A stretch of DNA of 64,000 bases, taken from the NCBI RefSeq assembly GCF_015999245.1, contig NZ_JAEAMR010000007.1, positions 1,357,813 through 1,421,812 of the forward strand, in the 5' to 3' direction. This stretch comes from Streptomyces sp. AV19. Lineage in GTDB: Bacteria > Actinomycetota > Actinomycetes > Streptomycetales > Streptomycetaceae. The translations under genes were made by a program, and so were the position numbers. Below, piece after piece: positions 44,855-53,426 of this stretch. The notes beneath the pieces were generated by a model. That model made no database searches, was not told the DNA's origin, and saw only the letters and a program-made list of their open reading frames with translations. Within the stretch, counting starts at the first letter, position 1. Every line of letters starts with the position of its first letter.

Positions 44855-46480
44855 TCAGTGGCCGCCGGGTGAGCCCGCCGTGGCGGGCGGCAGGTCCACG
44901 GTGACGGCGGGGTCGCCCGCGTCGGCCGTGTAGTCGGACGGTTTGGTCTCGTCCACGCCGTCCGGGGCCTTCAACGCCTTGAGGACGAGGGTCAGGACGA
45001 CGGCCACCGCGACGTTGAGGACGAAGGCCGTCAGGCCGATGTAGCCCTTCTCCCCGATCAAGGGGATGAGGTTGGTGTTGCCGAAGTGGTCCTGGGTGGC
45101 GCTGGGGGTGTCATAGGCCCGCCACGTCCCGTACGCCATGCCGGCCGCCCAGCCGGCCAGCAGGGCCCAGCGGTGGAACCAGCGGGTGAACAGGCCGCCG
45201 ACCAGGGCGGGGACGGTCTGGAGGATCCAGATGCCGCCCAGCAGCTGGAAGTTGATGGCGACCGTCTTGTCCATGGTGAGGACGAAGACCAGGGCGCCCA
45301 CCTTCACGAGGAGGGACGCGAGCTTGGAGACCTTCGCCTCGTGTGCGGGCGTCGCGTCCTTGCGCAGGAAGTCCTTGTAGATGTTGCGGGTGAAGAGGTT
45401 CGCGGCGGCGATGGACATGATGGCGGCCGGGACCAGGGCGCCGATGCCGATGGCCGCGAAGGCCACGCCCGTGAACCAGTCGGGGAACATGTCGTCGAAG
45501 AGCTGCGGAATGGCCAGCTGGCCGTTCTTCACCTTGATCCCGGCCGCGACCGCCATGAATCCCAGCATGGCCAGCAGGCCCAGCATCAGCGAATAGAGCG
45601 GCAGGATCGTGGTGTTGCGGCGAATGACGTTCCGGTTCTTGCTGGAGAGGACCGCCGTCACCGAGTGCGGATAGAGGAACAGCGCCATCGCCGAGCCCAG
45701 CGCGAGGGTCGCGTAGGCCCATTGCGCGTCCGGCCCGGAGACGAGCGAGCCGCGCGGCTTCCCGGTCGCGGGATTCTCCGCCGAGAACGCCTCGCCCGCC
45801 TTGGCGAAGATGTCGTGGAATCCGCCGAGCCGCATCGGGATGTAGATGATGGCCACCGCGATGACGATGTAGATCAGCGCGTCCTTGACGAAGGCGATGA
45901 GCGCGGGCGCCCGCAGCCCCGAGGAGTAGGTGTAGGCGGCCAGTACGCCGAAGGCGATGAGCAGCGGCAGGTCCTTCATGAACCAGTTGGAGCCGCCGCC
46001 CACGCCCATCACGTCCAGCACCGCCTGGATGCCGATGAGTTGGAGCGCGATGTACGGCATCGTCGCGAGAATGCCGGTGAGGGCGAGGGCCAGGGAAAGC
46101 CCCTTGGAGCCGAACCGGCCGCGCACGAAGTCCGACGAGGTGACGTAGCCGTGCCGGTGGGAGACCGACCACAGCCGCGGCAGGAAGGTGAACACCAGCG
46201 GATAGCAGAGAATGGTGTACGGAACGGCGAAGAATCCCGCCGCCCCGCCCGCGTAGACGGCCGCCGGAACGGCGACGAAGGTGTACGCGGTGTACAGGTC
46301 GCCGCCCAGCAGGAACCAGGTGACCCAGGTTCCGAAGGAACGCCCGCCCAGCCCCCACTCGTCGAGGTTGTCCGCGTTCTCCGCCCGCCGCCATTTCGCG
46401 GCCATGAACCCCATGACCGTGACGGCGAGGAAGAAGACGATGAACACGGTCAGGGCGACTCCGTTGACGCCGTGCCTCAT
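44855..46480 (-). CDS. mctP: Sodium/solute symporter, MctP-type monocarboxylate permease
   Basis: A 541-residue sodium:solute symporter with about 13 membrane segments. The sequence resembles MctP monocarboxylate uptake permeases (lactate, pyruvate, acetate). Family features include EWGLGGRSFGTWVTWFLLGG near the N-terminus and AAIMSIAAANLFTRNIYKDF in the second half. The start overlaps the stop of a DUF3311 gene (ATGA), the usual partner of this transporter type. The substrate is inferred from family. Confidence 0.88.
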   Translation of the reverse strand: MRHGVNGVALTVFIVFFLAVTVMGFMAAKWRRAENADNLDEWGLGGRSFGTWVTWFLLGGDLYTAYTFVAVPAAVYAGGAAGFFAVPYTILCYPLVFTFLPRLWSVSHRHGYVTSSDFVRGRFGSKGLSLALALTGILATMPYIALQLIGIQAVLDVMGVGGGSNWFMKDLPLLIAFGVLAAYTYSSGLRAPALIAFVKDALIYIVIAVAIIYIPMRLGGFHDIFAKAGEAFSAENPATGKPRGSLVSGPDAQWAYATLALGSAMALFLYPHSVTAVLSSKNRNVIRRNTTILPLYSLMLGLLAMLGFMAVAAGIKVKNGQLAIPQLFDDMFPDWFTGVAFAAIGIGALVPAAIMSIAAANLFTRNIYKDFLRKDATPAHEAKVSKLASLLVKVGALVFVLTMDKTVAINFQLLGGIWILQTVPALVGGLFTRWFHRWALLAGWAAGMAYGTWRAYDTPSATQDHFGNTNLIPLIGEKGYIGLTAFVLNVAVAVVLTLVLKALKAPDGVDETKPSDYTADAGDPAVTVDLPPATAGSPGGH

Positions 46481-46737
46481 CGCGGCTCACCGCCCTTCCG
46501 CGTCCGTTCGTTCCGGCGGACGAGGACGTAGGCGACAGTCGTCAGTGCCGTGGATATGAGCACCCAGAGCATCTGGTACCAGTAGAAGAACGGAATGCCG
46601 ATGAACTCCGGCGTCAGCCGGGCGTAGGAACCGACCCAGAGCATCGCCCCGAAGGGCAGGGCGAGGCAGACGCCCGCCACGATCAGTGGGAGGGTCACGA
46701 CAGGTCTGCGCCTGTCCCCGGCAGGTGGTTCGGACAT
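46477..46737 (-). CDS. DUF3311 small membrane protein
   Basis: An 86-residue protein with two membrane segments (VTLPLIVAGVCLALPFGAMLWVG, split, and FFYWYQMLWVLISTALTTVAYVLV). It belongs to the DUF3311 family that pairs with MctP-like symporters and is probably an accessory subunit. ATG 46737; the stop overlaps the permease start by four bases. Confidence 0.88.
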   Translation of the reverse strand: MSEPPAGDRRRPVVTLPLIVAGVCLALPFGAMLWVGSYARLTPEFIGIPFFYWYQMLWVLISTALTTVAYVLVRRNERTRKGGEPR

Positions 46738-46857
46738 GCGATGGCTCCGTCCCCGTGTGGTGAGCGTGCATGGCGCGATCACTCGCGTAATGCGCACGAA
46801 ATCTAGGGGAGGGACCCTCCGGGCGTCACCCCCCGTCCGGATATCGGAATGAGAACG

Positions 46858-48279
46858 TCAAGTCGCCCGGGGCGCGATCGCCGGCCGTTCACGCAACAAC
46901 GGCAACAGGGCCGACACGACGACGCACAGCACCCCGTCGAAGACCGACGCGGCGATCAGGCCGTGCCCGTACGCCATCGCGTCCCCGCGCCCCGCGCCGC
47001 CCAGCGTCCCGTAGCACAGCACCCCCACCACCGCCACGCCGACGGCACCGCCCACCTGTTGGCCCGTGGACAGGACGCCCGAGGCCATGCCGGCCTCGGC
47101 GGGGGCCACGCGGGAGAGAACCGTGCCGATCAGCGGCGTGACCAGGAGGCCGTTGCCCGCGCCGACGAGGGTCAGCGCGGCGGCCAGCTGCCAGGGGGAG
47201 AGCGCGGCACCCGCGAGCAGGACCGTCGCGATGCCGGCCGCATGGCCCAGGGCGGAGACCAGCGCGCCGTACGACAGCAGCCGCCGCCCGTGCCGCGCGA
47301 GCCGGCCCGCCGCGACGCTCCCCGCGAAGAACGCGGCGGCGAAGGGGAGGTACACCAGGCCCGCGCCGAGCGTGCCCATGCCCAGACCGTCCTGGACGGT
47401 CAGCGAGAGCACCAGGAAGAAGGAGTTGACGCCCGAGTAGACGAGGAGGACGAGCACGATGCCGACGGCGAAGGGGCGTTCGTGCAGCAGGCCCGGGCGG
47501 AGCAGCGGCGTACGGGCCCGCCGCTCGACGGCGGCGAAGCACGCGAACGCCCCCGCCGCCGCGCACAGGCTCAGCCAGGTCCACAGCGGCCACCCGCGCT
47601 CCCGCCCCTCGACGAGCGGCACCACCAGCAGGGACAGGGCGACGGTCAGCACGGCCGCGCCGGGCAGGTCGGGACGGCGCCCGGCCTCCGGGGCGCGCGA
47701 CTCCGGTACGTACGCGGCGGCGAGGACGAGCGCGGCCAGGCCCACCGGTACGTTCACCCAGAAGACCGGGCGCCACGACGTGCCGAACAGGTCCGCCGCG
47801 ACGAGGAGTCCGCCGAGCAGCTGGCCCGCCACGCCCGCCGCGCCGATCACGGCGCCGAGCGCCCCGAGCGCCCGGGGGCGCCGCTCCGCCGGCACCAGCA
47901 CCTGGATCAGCGAGAAGACCTGGGGGAACATCACCGCCGCGCCGAGCCCCTGCACCAGCCGGGCGGCGATCAGGGCACCGGCCCCGGGGGCGGCGGCACA
48001 GGCCGCCGAGGCCAGAGTGAAGACGGCCATGCCGGTCAGGAACATCCGTCTGCGGCCCAGGAGATCGCCGAGCCGGGCGCCTGTGATCAGCGCGACGGCG
48101 TAGGTGAGCTGGTAGCCGGCCAGGACCAGCTGCACGTCGGCGTCGGAGGCGCGCAGGTCCCGCTGGATCGCGGGAGCGGCGACGAGGACGACGAACGTGT
48201 CGAGGACGGCCATGAAGACGCCGGTGAGCAGGACGGCGAGGGCGGCGGCGGGAGAGCGTGGAGTCCGTTTCATGACCAT
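46858..48279 (-). CDS. DHA2-family (14-segment) drug efflux transporter
   Basis: A 473-residue major facilitator with 14 predicted membrane segments. Motif A is GARLGDLLGRRRMF and the motif C-like region is GAVIGAAGVAGQLLGG; these mark drug:proton antiporters of the DHA2/EmrB type. I start at ATG 48279 (MVMKRTPRSP); ATG 48273 is possible. It is divergent from the XRE regulator gene interrupted by the integrative element, so loss of that regulator may alter its expression. Confidence 0.88.
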   Translation of the reverse strand: MVMKRTPRSPAAALAVLLTGVFMAVLDTFVVLVAAPAIQRDLRASDADVQLVLAGYQLTYAVALITGARLGDLLGRRRMFLTGMAVFTLASAACAAAPGAGALIAARLVQGLGAAVMFPQVFSLIQVLVPAERRPRALGALGAVIGAAGVAGQLLGGLLVAADLFGTSWRPVFWVNVPVGLAALVLAAAYVPESRAPEAGRRPDLPGAAVLTVALSLLVVPLVEGRERGWPLWTWLSLCAAAGAFACFAAVERRARTPLLRPGLLHERPFAVGIVLVLLVYSGVNSFFLVLSLTVQDGLGMGTLGAGLVYLPFAAAFFAGSVAAGRLARHGRRLLSYGALVSALGHAAGIATVLLAGAALSPWQLAAALTLVGAGNGLLVTPLIGTVLSRVAPAEAGMASGVLSTGQQVGGAVGVAVVGVLCYGTLGGAGRGDAMAYGHGLIAASVFDGVLCVVVSALLPLLRERPAIAPRAT

Positions 48280-48404
48280 GACGCTCGCCCGGGCAACCGG
48301 TCCGCTCCAGACGGAATTTATGCTGGTGGCGGCGGTACCCCCGTGGGGTCGGCCGGTCCTGGGGCCCAAGCCCCCGGGCGGACGGACGAGGCGTGAGGAA
48401 TGCG

Positions 48405-48580
48405 ATGGCGGAGCATGAACAGCGCCGCGCGCTCGCGGACTTCCTGCGCTCGCGCCGCGAGCGGCTCCGCCCGTCCGACGTCGGCCTGCCGGCCGGACCG
48501 CGCCGCCGCACGCCCGGGCTGCGCCGCGAGGAGGCCGCGCTGCTCTCCGGTGTCAGCATCACCTGGTACACGTGGATCGA
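48405..48580 (+). pseudogene. XRE/MmyB-type regulator, 5' fragment (split by element)
   Basis: The first 58 codons encode the helix-turn-helix of an MmyB-like regulator (MAEHEQRRALADFLRSRRER ... ALLSGVSITWYTWIE). The normal continuation of this family is then replaced by element DNA encoding RYTPRDTTGQAVA and a stop at 48623. The missing 223 residues are found intact at 57407-58078. Joined at the shared GA they give a 281-residue protein of normal length. The regulator was therefore disrupted by integration and probably controlled the divergent efflux gene. Confidence 0.88.
48579..48580 (+). other. attL crossover (GA core)
   Basis: The XRE reading frame leaves its family sequence exactly here (TGGATC-GA-ACGGTAC). 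Together with the GA at 57407-57408 the reading frame is restored without gain or loss of bases. A two-base core is the rule for large serine integrases. Confidence 0.7.
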
Positions 48581-48632
48581 ACGGTACACCCCTCGGGATA
48601 CGACAGGGCAAGCGGTCGCCTGAACAGCAGGA

Positions 48633-48675
48633 AGCCCCGTCCGCACGCCTCGGGGGAGGATGCACGGACGGGGCT
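48633..48675 (-). terminator. Terminator at the element's left end
   Basis: AGCCCCGTCCG (48633-48643) pairs with CGGACGGGGCT (48665-48675). On the minus strand it follows the 119-residue gene by 11 bases and would end that transcript before the attachment site. Confidence 0.65.
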
Positions 48676-48686
48676 GGACGGGGAGG

Positions 48687-49046
48687 CTACTGCCCTCCCG
48701 TCATCTCCCGGAGGAAGTCCCCGGCCGACTTCACGAACTCTTCGCGTGCTTGCTTGAAGTCGTGCCAGTCCGGGGACTTCCCGCCGTCTTTGTGCATGGC
48801 TTGCAGCTGTTCGAGAACCGCGCGAGCCTCTTTGATGGGGCCCACGCCTTCAACGTCGATGACGTTGAATTTGGTGCGCGTTGCCGCGTAAGCCGCGTCC
48901 ACTGCTGCGATGGCTTCTACTTCATCCTTGTACCGGCCGTCACTGCGGAACCAGGCGACTTGGGATTCGGTGTCTGCGGCAGAGAGGAATTCGGCGTACG
49001 CGTCACGGCGTGCGAGGTAGAGCGTGACGGTTGGTGCTTCGAGCAT
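48687..49046 (-). CDS. Element-borne hypothetical protein (119 aa)
   Basis: A soluble, mostly helical protein beginning MLEAPTVTLYLARRDAYAEF, with an SPDWHDFKQAREEFVKSAGDF helix near the C-terminus. GGAGTAACCGC before ATG 49046 is a good ribosome site. It follows the radical SAM gene by 141 bp in the same direction, so the two may be a cargo pair. No family recognised. Confidence 0.7.
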   Translation of the reverse strand: MLEAPTVTLYLARRDAYAEFLSAADTESQVAWFRSDGRYKDEVEAIAAVDAAYAATRTKFNVIDVEGVGPIKEARAVLEQLQAMHKDGGKSPDWHDFKQAREEFVKSAGDFLREMTGGQ

Positions 49047-49187
49047 GCGGTTACTCCGTACTCGGTGAGCCTCTTTGAGCCCGTCTGGCTCGGGCGTCGC
49101 CACGCTACCGGCGCCCACCCCTTGATCACCGGCGTATGGGCGTAGTTCCCCCGCCTGTGCAGCTTCACGAGCACTCACGGACTCAGG

Positions 49188-50144
49188 TCAGCAGTCCGTG
49201 CCGGATACCCCGGGGTTGGCGTACCGGACAGATCGCGTCGGCGATAGTTGGACCTCATTCTTCTTCTTCGTGGGACCGCATGCCGCGTCAGGCGCACAGA
49301 CCGTCTGCGGAGAGCAGGTCTCAAAGGACGGGTTGCAGTCGGGCAGGCACTTCGGCTTGCCATCGACAATTGTGTGAGGGAATGCCTCTTCGAGTTCGGC
49401 GCGCACTAACCGGTTCGGAACGCCGTAGTAGATTTCTTCGACGTTCTTTTCGTGCACGTTCCCGATGCTCATCCATCGGGCGAAGACGCAGGGCCATACG
49501 TCGCCGTCCGGGCCGATAGCGATTTTGCCCCGGCCGCAACGCCCGCAGAGTTTCTTGATGTCGGGGTTTTTTCCTGCCGCCCCTCGCCCGAAGGGCCTGA
49601 GCTTGTCCGTGCGCACGTCACGGATTCCGATCTCCAAGAGATCGGTTTCGGCTGGCTTGCTGCGCTGGTCTGTCAGGACGCGGATGATGCTGCCGCGCAT
49701 GGGGATGCCGAGTTGTTTTGCCTTTTCGACATTGGCGCGCGTCCGGGCGTGCGACCCCTTCGACTTCGTTACGTCGTCGTGGTCTTGTGCCCAGTCTGAG
49801 TAGTAGCTGAACGCTAGCCGCACCTCGGGTAGTTGGAGCACTTCCCACGCTTCATCCCGGATGTGGGTCATGTTCGAGAAGACCTCGATGCGCATGCCCT
49901 TCGTCCGGGCGTGACGCACGTAGGCGGGAAAGCTTGGGTGCAACGTCGGTTCACCGCCGATGAATTGCACATCGCGGACGCCGGTTGCCGCCAGTTCGTC
50001 CATGACCCGGAACCAGTCGGCGTCGGTCATAGTGCCGTGGTCGCCTTGCGGGGACGAATTCGCGTAGCACTGCACGCACTCAAGGTTGCAAAACCCCGTG
50101 ATCTCCAGCCATGCAAACATCAGCCGGAGAGGGAGCGCGCTCAT
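49188..50144 (-). CDS. Radical SAM/SPASM-type protein
   Basis: A 318-residue radical SAM enzyme. The [4Fe-4S] motif CNLECVQC is near residue 19-26 (ITGFCNLECVQCY), followed by FIGGEPTLH. A C-terminal cysteine-rich part (CGRCGRGKIAIGPDGDVWPC, then KCLPDCNPSFETC and further Cys) fits a SPASM-like auxiliary cluster domain. The last 20 residues are unusual (QLSPTRSVRYANPGVSGTDC). An AGGAGG site precedes ATG 50144, with a TACGAT -10-like box just upstream. Substrate unknown; no obvious peptide precursor lies beside it. Confidence 0.85.
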   Translation of the reverse strand: MSALPLRLMFAWLEITGFCNLECVQCYANSSPQGDHGTMTDADWFRVMDELAATGVRDVQFIGGEPTLHPSFPAYVRHARTKGMRIEVFSNMTHIRDEAWEVLQLPEVRLAFSYYSDWAQDHDDVTKSKGSHARTRANVEKAKQLGIPMRGSIIRVLTDQRSKPAETDLLEIGIRDVRTDKLRPFGRGAAGKNPDIKKLCGRCGRGKIAIGPDGDVWPCVFARWMSIGNVHEKNVEEIYYGVPNRLVRAELEEAFPHTIVDGKPKCLPDCNPSFETCSPQTVCAPDAACGPTKKKNEVQLSPTRSVRYANPGVSGTDC

Positions 50145-50215
50145 AGATCCTCCTGAGTGAGAGATCGTATGTTGCCCTTGCTGCTGTGCTCTTCTGCTTG
50201 CCGATCGATGGTGCA

Positions 50216-50255
50216 CCCGTCCGGCCGACTTCTGCCACGAGGACGACCGGACGGG
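50216..50255 (-). terminator. Hairpin between the small-gene block and the radical SAM gene
   Basis: CCCGTCCGG (50216-50224) and CCGGACGGG (50247-50255) can pair across 22 bases. It would end the transcript of the four-gene minus-strand block before the radical SAM promoter. Confidence 0.5.
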
Positions 50256-50317
50256 CGTGGTTCCTGCCCCTCTGCGGAAGGGGTGTGGGAAGGTGGCGCC
50301 GACAGAGAGGCAGGGGT

Positions 50318-50461
50318 CTAGAAGTGGCTGGGTCTGCCGTGGACGGCCAGCCAGACGACCACGCAGCAGGCGAACACGAGACCGCCCGCGATGATCAGTC
50401 CTTCGCCCAGGCCCGCCCAGTCGAACCAGGGGCGGGGCGTCCGGTGCCGTCGGCGGGTCAC
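50318..50461 (-). CDS. 47-residue single-pass membrane peptide
   Basis: Basic N-terminus (VTRRRHRTPRPW), one membrane helix (GLIIAGGLVFACCVVVWLAV) and a short tail. GTG 50461 follows GGGGGAG and overlaps the upstream stop by four bases (GTGA). Last gene of a four-gene overlapping block. Function unknown. Confidence 0.6.
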   Translation of the reverse strand: MTRRRHRTPRPWFDWAGLGEGLIIAGGLVFACCVVVWLAVHGRPSHF

Positions 50462-50685
50462 CGCTCCCCCTTCCTGACCACGAACGCGAGGGACTGGCAG
50501 ATCAGGCGGAACTGGCGGTGACCAGACTTCCCGGTGTGCTTCATACAGGCGTCCTGTACGGGCTCCGGTTCGGACTCGCCCTTGATTTTCCAGTCGCACC
50601 CGAGGCAGTCAGCGCCATAGGTCACGTGGTCTGGGTGAATGGTGATCGTGTGGTCCACGATCCGGGAAACCGAACGGGTCACCAC
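50458..50685 (-). CDS. Small Cys/His-containing protein (DUF7848-like)
   Basis: A 75-residue protein with a CLGCDW pair and a following CMKHTGKSGHRQFRLI segment, which together could form a zinc knuckle. I recall this pattern from DUF7848 proteins common in Streptomyces mobile DNA; the family assignment is from memory. It overlaps both neighbours. Confidence 0.65.
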   Translation of the reverse strand: MVTRSVSRIVDHTITIHPDHVTYGADCLGCDWKIKGESEPEPVQDACMKHTGKSGHRQFRLICQSLAFVVRKGER

Positions 50686-50936
50686 CCGCGCCCCTCACGG
50701 TTGAGGACCACGACGCGGGCGCGCAGACGGTCGTTGTTGTTGGCGGGGCGGTACTCGGCGGTGTGCCACAACTCCCCGCCGACCAGGGGACGGAGTGTCA
50801 CCCTGCCCAACGACCCGTCCCATGCAACTACCTTGCCGATACGGCCACTTGACGTGTCGGTGACCAGGTCTCCGGGGTTCGGCACCCATCGGGCGGTACC
50901 GGACCCGTTGACCGTGAACGACGGGCGTTCAGTCAT
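50679..50936 (-). CDS. Hypothetical small beta-rich protein (85 aa)
   Basis: Sequence features VPNPGDLVTDTSSGRIGKVV and a VTLRPLVGGELWHTAEYRPA strand, suggesting a small beta-barrel such as an SH3-like or KOW-like fold (inference). It overlaps the flanking genes by seven and eight bases. Confidence 0.6.
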   Translation of the reverse strand: MTERPSFTVNGSGTARWVPNPGDLVTDTSSGRIGKVVAWDGSLGRVTLRPLVGGELWHTAEYRPANNNDRLRARVVVLNREGRGW

Positions 50937-51186
50937 TGCGGTGGACCTCCTCCCAGTGCCGGTAGAACTCCTCGCGCGCCCACCTGTCCTGGCCCCAGTC
51001 CTGCGCGTACCACGCCGCGCGGCGCATGTTGTTGAGGCTGGTGCACCTCTTGCACTGGTCGATGAGCTTGCCGACGACGATGCCGTCCCACCCCGACGAG
51101 TGGGGCAGCGAGATCACGTCGGGCCAGTCGGTTTCGGTTCCGTCCTGTGCGTCCATCAGCCGCACAGGACGGTGTGAACTCTCCAT
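50929..51186 (-). CDS. Hypothetical protein (85 aa), first gene of small block
   Basis: Begins MESSHRPVRLMDAQDGTETD and contains a CKRCTSLNNMRRAAWYAQDWG segment with a CxxC pair. A GGAGGATGGGA site precedes ATG 51186. It is divergent from the XRE-DUF397 pair over 160 bp, so that regulator may control this block. Confidence 0.6.
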   Translation of the reverse strand: MESSHRPVRLMDAQDGTETDWPDVISLPHSSGWDGIVVGKLIDQCKRCTSLNNMRRAAWYAQDWGQDRWAREEFYRHWEEVHRND

Positions 51187-51345
51187 TTCCCATCCTCCGT
51201 GTGTCCCGCCCGTCTGGAGCGGGAACTTCCGGTGTGGGAAAGAGAGTTGCGGGACAGCCCACCGACCGCTAGTCATTCTTCTCCCGGTCGGCAGAGCGGG
51301 AGAAGAAAGCACGCAACATGACACAGTTCGGACGGAGTATCGCAT

Positions 51346-52173
51346 ATGCCAGCAAGGACGGAACTAACGCCGGACCGGTCGGTACGGCACCTATTCGGTG
51401 CACGACTTCAGCGCCACCGGGAGCATGCGGGCCTGTCGCTAGAAAGGCTGGCACTCATCGTCAATAGCAGTAAAAGCGCCTTAAGCCGCTTGGAGCACGC
51501 GGAGGTTATGCCGGACGAGGAGTTGCCAGCGAAGCTGGATGCTGCCTTTGGGACAGGTGAAGACTTTCAGGAACTCTACGTCCTGATGGTCAAGGAGATT
51601 CATCCTGACCAATTCAAGCGCCTCATGGCGATGGAGGCTCGCGCCAAGCGTGTTCGAGGGCTCGGGGCGCAGATAATCCCTGGACTGTTGCAAACTGAGG
51701 ACTATTCCCGCGCGCAGTTCCAAGTTCATAGCCCGAAGGCGCCCCCGGAGCGCATTGACGAGCTAGTCATCGGTCGCATGCATAGGCAGGCCACACTACG
51801 CAGGAAGCCGAACGCCGACTTGGCATGGGTACTGGATGAGGCATGTTTGCGGAGACTGTACGGGACTCCCGACGTCGCACGCGCGCAGCTCGAACGCTTG
51901 GCGCAACTGACCTGCACGAACAGCACAACGATTCAGGTGCTTCCCTTCTCGGCAGGCCCACACGGGTTGCTAGGTGGGACGCTGACGCTCCTAACCCTGG
52001 AAGACGGAACGGAAGTCGCGTATGAGGAAGCCATCACTACCGGCACGCTGCTTGAAGACCAAGCTTCTTGTGACGAGTACCGGCGCACCTACCATCAGTT
52101 GAGCGCATGTGCGCTGTCGCCGTCTGATTCGGCGGATGTCATCAGGTCTGTGATGGAGGCAATACCACAATGA
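51346..52173 (+). CDS. XRE regulator with DUF5753-type C-terminus
   Basis: A 275-residue regulator. The helix-turn-helix at about 15-60 contains LSLERLALIVNSSKSALSRLE. A C-terminal ligand-type domain includes RVRGLGAQIIPGLLQTEDYSRA and VLPFSAGPHGLLGGTLTLL, typical of DUF5753. The ATGA overlap with a DUF397 gene is the standard actinobacterial pair, which often behaves as regulator and small antagonist or effector. Codon use is less GC-biased at third positions than in core genes here, in keeping with acquisition. Confidence 0.88.
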   Translation: MPARTELTPDRSVRHLFGARLQRHREHAGLSLERLALIVNSSKSALSRLEHAEVMPDEELPAKLDAAFGTGEDFQELYVLMVKEIHPDQFKRLMAMEARAKRVRGLGAQIIPGLLQTEDYSRAQFQVHSPKAPPERIDELVIGRMHRQATLRRKPNADLAWVLDEACLRRLYGTPDVARAQLERLAQLTCTNSTTIQVLPFSAGPHGLLGGTLTLLTLEDGTEVAYEEAITTGTLLEDQASCDEYRRTYHQLSACALSPSDSADVIRSVMEAIPQ

Positions 52174-52388
52174 GCAACACCCCCGACCTTTCCCAAGTGG
52201 AATGGGTCAAGTCCAGCCACAGCGGCAACGGTGGCGACACCTGCGTAGAGTTCAGCCGCACGCTTGCAGCGTCTGACGTCATCCCCGTCCGGGACAGCAA
52301 GAACCCCGAAGGGCCCGCGCTGACCTTCGAGGTGGGCGCCTGGTCCTTGTTCATAGCCAACGTTAAGCGGACGACTGACGGCGTGTAA
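52170..52388 (+). CDS. DUF397 small protein
   Basis: A 72-residue DUF397 protein with the family hallmarks VEWVKSSHSGNGGDTCVEF, VIPVRDSKNPEGPALTF and a W-containing C-terminal strand. It overlaps the XRE start region by four bases and is presumably its functional partner. Confidence 0.9.
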   Translation: MSNTPDLSQVEWVKSSHSGNGGDTCVEFSRTLAASDVIPVRDSKNPEGPALTFEVGAWSLFIANVKRTTDGV

Positions 52389-52684
52389 CCTCTCCTTGCC
52401 CCGGCTCGCCATCAGCGGGTCGGGGCCGAGAGCCCCGGTCCGCCATCAGCAGGCCGGGGCTCTTCTGGTGTCTGGGATCACTCCGGGGCGCGGACGTCTA
52501 AGCCTGCCGACCCCACCCCCGCCGTTTTCCTCGGGTGCCGGGGAGCTGTCACGTTCTGTGGAGCACAATCCTTCCGCCGGCTGGGCCTCGTGGGTGGCAA
52601 TGTCCGTTTTTCTGCGACGCTGCGTGATCAGAATGAAGGAAGCCACCGACAACCGCCCGTAAGGGCAGCCATCGGGGGCCAGGG
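52389..52684. terminator. Gap with bidirectional-type hairpin
   Basis: AGAGCCCCGG (52429-52438) pairs with CCGGGGCTCT (52454-52463) directly after the DUF397 gene and could serve both convergent transcripts. The repeated phrase CGCCATCAGC lies in and before the loop. The rest of this 296-bp gap holds nothing else I can support. Confidence 0.6.
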
Positions 52685-52849
52685 TCAGAAATGCCGGGGG
52701 CAGCAGTCCAGCTTGAACAGGTCTAGCGGTTGCGGGTCCGTGCCGACTTCGAGCCGGTAGAGGGCGGCGAACACGGGCCACAGCGGGTGGCCGTCCGAAG
52801 CGTTGCGCTCCGCCAACTCACAGCAAAGTTCCTTGAGTTCGTCACTCAC
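52685..52849 (-). CDS. Hypothetical small protein (54 aa)
   Basis: VSDELKELCCELAERNASDG followed by HPLWPVFAALYRLEVGTDPQ and a CCPRHF end. GTG 52849 overlaps the upstream gene by eight bases. It has two CC pairs and no known family. Last gene of the capsid-side block. Confidence 0.5.
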   Translation of the reverse strand: MSDELKELCCELAERNASDGHPLWPVFAALYRLEVGTDPQPLDLFKLDCCPRHF

Positions 52850-53252
52850 CACGCCGGTACGCCTCCAACGCTGCCACGGCAGCCGCGCGGGCGGCTTCCT
52901 TCGGGTCGGTCGGTGTCGTGGGGTCGGCCATCTTCTCGTGTGCCGACAAGGCGGCGTCGAGCGGGCCCAGGAAGCGCAACAGGGGGTGCGCCACTGGCAC
53001 GCCGGACGAACCGGGGACCGTAACCCCTTCAGCGACGATCTGAGCCGCCATGGAGTCCCAGACGGACCGAAGGGCCGGGTAGCGCTCCGCGTCGTCCGAG
53101 ACGGGCTCAGGGCGGCTCTTGGATGCCGTTGCAGCGCCCTTCCGGGCGCGTGCCGCTGCTTTGCGGTGCGCATCGCTGCAATACCGAGTCCGCCGGTCGG
53201 CTTCGGCGGAAATCGGAGCGTCGCATGGGGCGTGCGCGCACCTTCGTTTCAT
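52842..53252 (-). CDS. Hypothetical protein with N-terminal zinc-ribbon-like motif
   Basis: A 136-residue protein. MKRRCAHAPCDAPI followed by RRTRYCSDAHRKAAAR forms a C-x4-C...C-x3-H pattern seen in small zinc fingers. The rest is helical and acidic. It might bind nucleic acid. Position between phage-type genes suggests an element-specific role. Confidence 0.6.
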   Translation of the reverse strand: MKRRCAHAPCDAPISAEADRRTRYCSDAHRKAAARARKGAATASKSRPEPVSDDAERYPALRSVWDSMAAQIVAEGVTVPGSSGVPVAHPLLRFLGPLDAALSAHEKMADPTTPTDPKEAARAAAVAALEAYRRGE

Positions 53253-53426
53253 GAGTCTTCCTTCTTGAGTTAGCGGACAGTCCAGAGAGGCTTGGGCGGG
53301 ACGGACGCGTTATTCCTGCTGGGGCTGGGATCGCTGAGCGGCACGGCCGCGAACTTTTGGCCCGCACTCGCCCTATGCCAACGCGGGCAAGTCGAGAGCG
53401 CGCACGATCATTCGCGTGATCGCGCC

